DNA of 64,000 bases from Bermanella sp049115935 (GTDB lineage Bacteria > Pseudomonadota > Gammaproteobacteria > Pseudomonadales > Oceanobacteraceae), in NCBI GenBank assembly GCA_049115935.1, contig JAGDZK010000063.1:21273-85272 (forward strand), written 5' to 3'. Positions 60,647-64,000 of this stretch are shown piece after piece. Positions within the stretch are counted from its first letter, which is position 1. Each line of letters starts with the position of its first letter. The notes beneath the pieces are model-generated. The model was not told the origin of the DNA and did not search any database. It saw nothing but the letters and a program-made list of their open reading frames with translations. Both the position numbers and the translations under genes were made by a program.

Positions 60647-61301
60647 AGGTATCTTCGTATTCTTGTATGGCATCTTCCAAATTGGGGAAGAATTCTAGGG
60701 TTTGGTTTTTAACCACAATGCCCGCTTGGCAATACTTGCGTAGCTCACCCATGGAGTGGCTCACCATAATTAACTTGGTGGTTTCAAATTTACTTTCTAG
60801 TAATGCTTGGCTTTTATGACGAAAATTCGCATCACCTACTGCACCTAATTCATCTATTAGCAGTACGTCAAAATCAAAATCAAACGCCATGGTTAAGCCA
60901 AAGGCCACACGGGAGCGCATACCGCTTGAGTAGCTTTTCACTGGCTCATCAAAATAGGCACCGATCTCGGCAAATTCATACACTTTTTCTTCGATCTCTT
61001 GGGTATCTTTATAGCCATGTATGCGTGCCACAAAGCGGCAATTTTCACGGCCGCTCATGCTGCCTTGCAGGCCACCTTGTAAACCTAATGGCCATGAGAT
61101 TTTTTTGTCGCTGGTGATCTCGCCCTTGTTAGGGTAATCCGCCCCGCCTAGCATGCGTACCAAGGTGGATTTACCCACACCATTCGGGCCCAAAATGGCA
61201 ATACTCACATCCGTGGGCAATGTGATATTTACATCTTTAAAGACGTAACGTCGGCCTTGTTTGGTTGGGTAATATTTACTTAGGTTTTCAAACTTGATCA
61301 T
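60630..61301 (-). CDS. kpsT: Capsule exporter ATP-binding protein KpsT
   Basis: This 223-residue ABC ATPase has Walker A GPNGVGKS near 37-44, the signature SSGMRSRVAFG near 133 and Walker B FDVLLIDE near 155. The switch His is in IMVSHSMGELRKYC near 190. The protein matches KpsT in length and order. It pairs with KpsM (4-bp overlap with its gene) to export capsule polysaccharide across the inner membrane. Confidence 0.96.
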   Translation of the reverse strand: MIKFENLSKYYPTKQGRRYVFKDVNITLPTDVSIAILGPNGVGKSTLVRMLGGADYPNKGEITSDKKISWPLGLQGGLQGSMSGRENCRFVARIHGYKDTQEIEEKVYEFAEIGAYFDEPVKSYSSGMRSRVAFGLTMAFDFDFDVLLIDELGAVGDANFRHKSQALLESKFETTKLIMVSHSMGELRKYCQAGIVVKNQTLEFFPNLEDAIQEYEDTYVTAK

Positions 61302-62083
61302 AAGGTGGCAAACCTTATGCGATTCACGCGGTACAGCATCAAGCCAACCGTTACAAAACTTAATGACACTAACGCTAAATAGCCCCAGCTACCCACGGGT
61401 GTGGTATAGCTTGCAAAAAACGCATCACGGCTTAATTCGATGGCATGAAAGATTGGGTTCCACGTAAACAAATACCAATATTTAGCGGGGATCATGGTGG
61501 CGCAATACATAATGCCTGATATGAAAAACATGGGGGTCATGGCCATGCCCAATAATTTGTTGGCATCTTGCCAATACAATAAAGCACTGCTCATGCACAA
61601 GGCGATACCAAACCCTAATGACACCAACAATAGCGATGCTGCCATCAGCGCTAATAAATCTTGCGGCCAAACATCTAACCCCAGCCACGCCATGACACTT
61701 AAAATAATCATATAAACAATAAAAAATGTGGCTAGTTCGATAACCAAGCGGGTAAGAATTGGGTCAATGGGGCTGACTTGGCGATACGCAAATAAAGCGG
61801 TGTTTGAAGAAATACCCACAGATAATTGTGTAACGGTTTTACTAAACGCTTTAAATGGCATAACACCAGATATTAAAAACAGCGCAACCGGAACGCCGGA
61901 TAAACTGCTGCGACCAATAAGCGTTAACAATATAGCTAAGACTGCAGCCTGTGCCGCTGGCTCTGCAATTGCCCAAAAATACCCCAATTTTGACGAGCCA
62001 AAACGAGTTTTCAGCTCGCGCATTAACAATGCATGAACGGTATCTTTGGTAATTTGAAGTGAGCTGCGCTTTTGCTGTGCCAT
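61298..62083 (-). CDS. kpsM: Capsule exporter permease KpsM
   Basis: This 261-residue ABC-2 type permease has six hydrophobic segments. The N-terminal ALLMRELKTRFGSSKLGYFWAIAEPAAQ is the amphipathic KpsM start, and GIMYCATMIPAKYWYLFTWNPIFHAIELSRD is a standard late segment. It forms the membrane channel of the capsule exporter with KpsT. It overlaps kpsT by 4 bp and lies 6 bp after kpsF. Confidence 0.96.
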   Translation of the reverse strand: MAQQKRSSLQITKDTVHALLMRELKTRFGSSKLGYFWAIAEPAAQAAVLAILLTLIGRSSLSGVPVALFLISGVMPFKAFSKTVTQLSVGISSNTALFAYRQVSPIDPILTRLVIELATFFIVYMIILSVMAWLGLDVWPQDLLALMAASLLLVSLGFGIALCMSSALLYWQDANKLLGMAMTPMFFISGIMYCATMIPAKYWYLFTWNPIFHAIELSRDAFFASYTTPVGSWGYLALVSLSFVTVGLMLYRVNRIRFATL

Positions 62084-62089
62084 AATAAA

Positions 62090-63067
62090 TTACTGAAAAA
62101 ACTCCAGTACTCCGGTTACACGATCTTCACTGTTTTTAACAATAATTTGCTTGATCTGCGCTGCACGCATTTGCTCTTCACCATCAGCTACCATGGCCTC
62201 TTCTTTAATTGTTATAGGTGCAAATGACATGGTTTGCTTAGCTGTGGCGACTTTTAAATCAACCCCTTCGGCCAATGCTCTGCGTAAGTCTCCATCTGTA
62301 ATGACACCAATTAATTCATCGTCTTCCATCACCATGGCTAAGCCTAAGCGGCTGTTAGTCATAGTCATAATAACGCTGTGCATGGTGTCACTAGGATTAA
62401 CAAACGGTAAATCGTTCTTCACCATGACGTCTTTAACTTTGGTTAATAGTTTTCGCCCTAGGCTGCCACCAGGGTGGAACATGGCAAAATCCATTGGTTT
62501 AAAGTCACTCATGTGAATAAGCGCAACCGCTAAGGCATCACCCATAACTAATGTTGCAGTGGTGGATGCAGTAGGGGCTAAATTATTAGGACATACTTCA
62601 CGCTCTACCGAGACGTTAAGCGTAATATCTGCATGTTGCGCTAGAGTGCTATCCATCTTGCCCGTCATACCAATAATGGTATTACCGAAGTTTTTTAGTG
62701 ACGGTATTAGCTTGATTACTTCATCTGTTTCGCCGCTATTGGTTATTAATAAAACAATATCTTCTGGGCGAATCATTCCCAAGTCACCATGAAATGCTTC
62801 ACCAGGGTGAACATAAAAAGATGATGTGCCAGTAGAGGCCATTGTTGCGGCGATTTTTTTACCAATTAAACCGGACTTACCCATGCCAGAGATAATTAAG
62901 CGACCTTTACAGTTATGAATTGCGTTTACAGCTAATTTAAACTGCTCATCAATAAATTGGGCTAAACGCTGTATTTGACGACTTTGCTCAAGAACTGAAT
63001 CATGAGCTTCAACCACAGATTGGGTTAAAGAATTAATATTTTTGGTGGTATCTATTACAACAGCCAT
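62090..63067 (-). CDS. kpsF: Arabinose-5-phosphate isomerase (KpsF/KdsD)
   Basis: It converts ribulose 5-phosphate to arabinose 5-phosphate, the first step to Kdo. The protein is about 325 residues, with a SIS domain (RLIISGMGKSGLIGKKIAATMASTGTSSFYVHPGEAFHGDLGMI near 50) and two C-terminal CBS domains (about 200-325). ATG at 63067 is chosen, giving MAVVIDTTKN with GAGAA upstream. An in-frame ATG at 63127 would add 20 atypical residues. It is the first gene of the capsule operon kpsF-M-T-E-D. Confidence 0.93.
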   Translation of the reverse strand: MAVVIDTTKNINSLTQSVVEAHDSVLEQSRQIQRLAQFIDEQFKLAVNAIHNCKGRLIISGMGKSGLIGKKIAATMASTGTSSFYVHPGEAFHGDLGMIRPEDIVLLITNSGETDEVIKLIPSLKNFGNTIIGMTGKMDSTLAQHADITLNVSVEREVCPNNLAPTASTTATLVMGDALAVALIHMSDFKPMDFAMFHPGGSLGRKLLTKVKDVMVKNDLPFVNPSDTMHSVIMTMTNSRLGLAMVMEDDELIGVITDGDLRRALAEGVDLKVATAKQTMSFAPITIKEEAMVADGEEQMRAAQIKQIIVKNSEDRVTGVLEFFQ

Positions 63068-63640
63068 GTTTTTTCTCGAGAAAGTGCTCAATCCGAAGCG
63101 CTTTTTTATCGACTTGCGATATTGCAATTTATCTACGAACGAATCTAAATGATTATTTAAGGCCGGTTTGGTGCATTAATTTCTTGCACCTTGTGTTTAT
63201 CCGTATCAGCCTCAAATTTGAGAATGGCATTATAGTTTCAAAAAGTTACACTTCAAATGAAAACGTTACAAAACGACAACAGTTTATGCATATTAATTTA
63301 ATTGCCTATAACCATGTAGGAGAATGCTTACAGAGATGCGTAAAAATCAAACGATTTTATACTTGGCGCACTATTTATTTGAAAGCAGGCAAATTTAAAT
63401 GCACAACAGCTGTGCGTTTTCGATTAAACAGCCAAGATAAAATGTTTATTTTTCAAACAAATAATGAATTTTTTGTGACTAAATTCGCACTAGAGAATGA
63501 TGTCGTTTAAATTTTAGACAGATAATGATTGTTATCTTGTAAATAGAAAATCTGATTAATGATTGTACAAAGCTGAGCATTTTAAATCTGGTGTTTTGTG
63601 TGATTTTTAATCGAGTTGAGCGGTTTTATCAAAGCAAGAC
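63068..63640. promoter_or_regulatory. Long AT-rich leader upstream of the capsule operon
   Basis: About 570 bp upstream of kpsF hold no credible gene. The single long frame (63184..63510) begins with TTG, has no ribosome binding site and matches nothing I know. The region is AT-rich, and long AT-rich leaders are typical of H-NS-silenced capsule promoters. A GATAATGATTGTTATC palindrome lies at 63521..63536. I find no JUMPstart/ops element on the minus strand. Confidence 0.45.
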
Positions 63641-63650
63641 ACTTACCCCG

Positions 63651-63776
63651 TCATCCCCGAATGCAAAACAGATGCACCGTCATCCTCGAGTGCTTTTATC
63701 GGGGATCCAATTTAACTGGCGGTTACTTTCATTATAAATGGATTCCGGTTTTCTCGTGCCTCGAATCGGGAATGAC
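63651..63776. repeat. Large inverted repeat of the GTCATCC...GGAATGAC type
   Basis: The left part is GTCATCCCCGAATGCA and GTCATCCTCGAGTGCTTTTATCGGGGATCCA. The right part is TGGATTCCGGTTTTCTCGTGCCTCGAATCGGGAATGAC, in opposite orientation around about 40 bp. This is the same broad family as the TCCCGC/GCGGGAATCCA units in kpsC and near lysS. Confidence 0.7.
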
Positions 63777-63835
63777 GGGTGGGGCGTTTTTATTTAGCCG
63801 CTTTTTTTATTTAACCACCCTTAGGTTGCAAGTAG

Positions 63836-64000
63836 CTACAAACGGGTCGCCTGCAATACCCAAAACACTTTCTTTGAAAGCGGGGCACACTGGCAGCCTC
63901 CTACTGGTAAGATTGGATTTTGGGTTTGTCGATTTTTGTATTTAGCCACCTTTCGACTACTAACACCTACAAACTGGCCGCCTGCAATACCCAAAACACT
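63836..64000. repeat. 34-bp direct repeat, 131 bp apart, at window end
   Basis: CTACAAAC-GGGT-CGCCTGCAATACCCAAAACACT occurs at 63836..63869. It recurs with two changes at 63967..64000, where the window ends. Sequence before each copy (TTTAGCC...AC) is also similar, so the unit is about 131 bp and may continue beyond the window. Confidence 0.75.

Noticed and set aside
63184..63510. 108-codon frame upstream of the capsule operon
   Set aside because: It starts with TTG and has no ribosome binding site. Its composition is that of an AT-rich leader, and the peptide shows no domain or signal.
63521..63536. Fur box
   Set aside because: GATAATGATTGTTATC is palindromic but matches the 19-bp consensus only in part and lies about 450 bp from kpsF with no iron gene nearby.
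63068..63780. JUMPstart/ops element for RfaH
   Set aside because: No GGCGGTAGC-type sequence is on the capsule strand. A partial GGCGGTTAC is on the wrong strand inside a repeat.
63616..63945. 109-codon frame near the window end
   Set aside because: It consists of translated palindromic and tandem repeats.

Overview
The window is a chromosomal segment of a Gram-negative gammaproteobacterium. Marks of this are the gene order pilA-pilB-pilC-pilD-coaE-yacG, ribF-ileS-lspA-fkpB-ispH, prfB with its programmed frameshift, AmpD/AmpE, YaeQ and a TonB system of the TtpC type. The mix of type IV pili, TonB receptor and Kps-type capsule resembles marine Oceanospirillales (Bermanella, Oleispira or Thalassolituus-like). 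The genus is inference only. A run of Ns (47930..48037) shows this is a scaffolded draft assembly.

Layout: 0.3-2.5 kb, cobalamin nucleotide-loop operon cobU-cobT-cobC (minus). 2.5-3.8 kb, PilZ protein and ROK sugar kinase. 3.8-5.2 kb, ampD-ampE. 5.5-6.4 kb, nadC. 6.4-10.1 kb, an AT-rich cassette (O-antigen-ligase-like protein, a 58-residue ORF, a membrane sulfatase-fold protein) just upstream of the pilin gene. 10.2-15.6 kb, sigma-54-type promoter, pilA, pilBCD, coaE, yacG. 15.7-25.6 kb, a complete TonB energy-transduction module (DUF3450, TtpC-like ExbB, ExbB, ExbD, TonB, TPR protein), a lipoprotein and a large TonB-dependent receptor. A nearly identical 23-bp box lies upstream of both the DUF3450 operon and the receptor. 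25.9-30.8 kb, a YkgJ protein, then a tightly coupled operon of periplasmic cupredoxin, EAL c-di-GMP phosphodiesterase, DUF3034 barrel and lipoprotein globin. 30.8-46 kb, housekeeping genes (ung, lysS, prfB, ppiC, yaeQ, ispH, fkpB, lspA, ileS, ribF, murJ, rpsT). 46-48 kb, an orphan secreted protein, a PagL-like lipid A deacylase and dense palindromic repeats.

48-63 kb is an ABC-transporter-dependent (group 2/3, Kps-type) capsule locus on the minus strand: kpsF-kpsM-kpsT-kpsE-kpsD, three glycosyltransferase-type genes and an alpha/beta hydrolase, kdsA, a HepT/MntA-type HEPN-nucleotidyltransferase pair, kpsC and kpsS. KdsD/KpsF and KdsA make the Kdo precursor. KpsC/S build the Kdo linker on lipid, the variable AT-rich genes probably make the polymer, and KpsMTED exports it.

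The most unusual signal is how far short palindromic repeats have entered this locus. Two REP copies form much of the KpsD signal peptide. Two copies of another palindrome are read in frame inside KpsC. A repeat supplies the kpsS stop codon, and the 3' end of kdsA exists as tandem decayed duplicates. Other points of interest are the copper/heme/c-di-GMP operon, the TonB module with its shared operator, and the pilin-linked cassette with its unrecorded small ORF.
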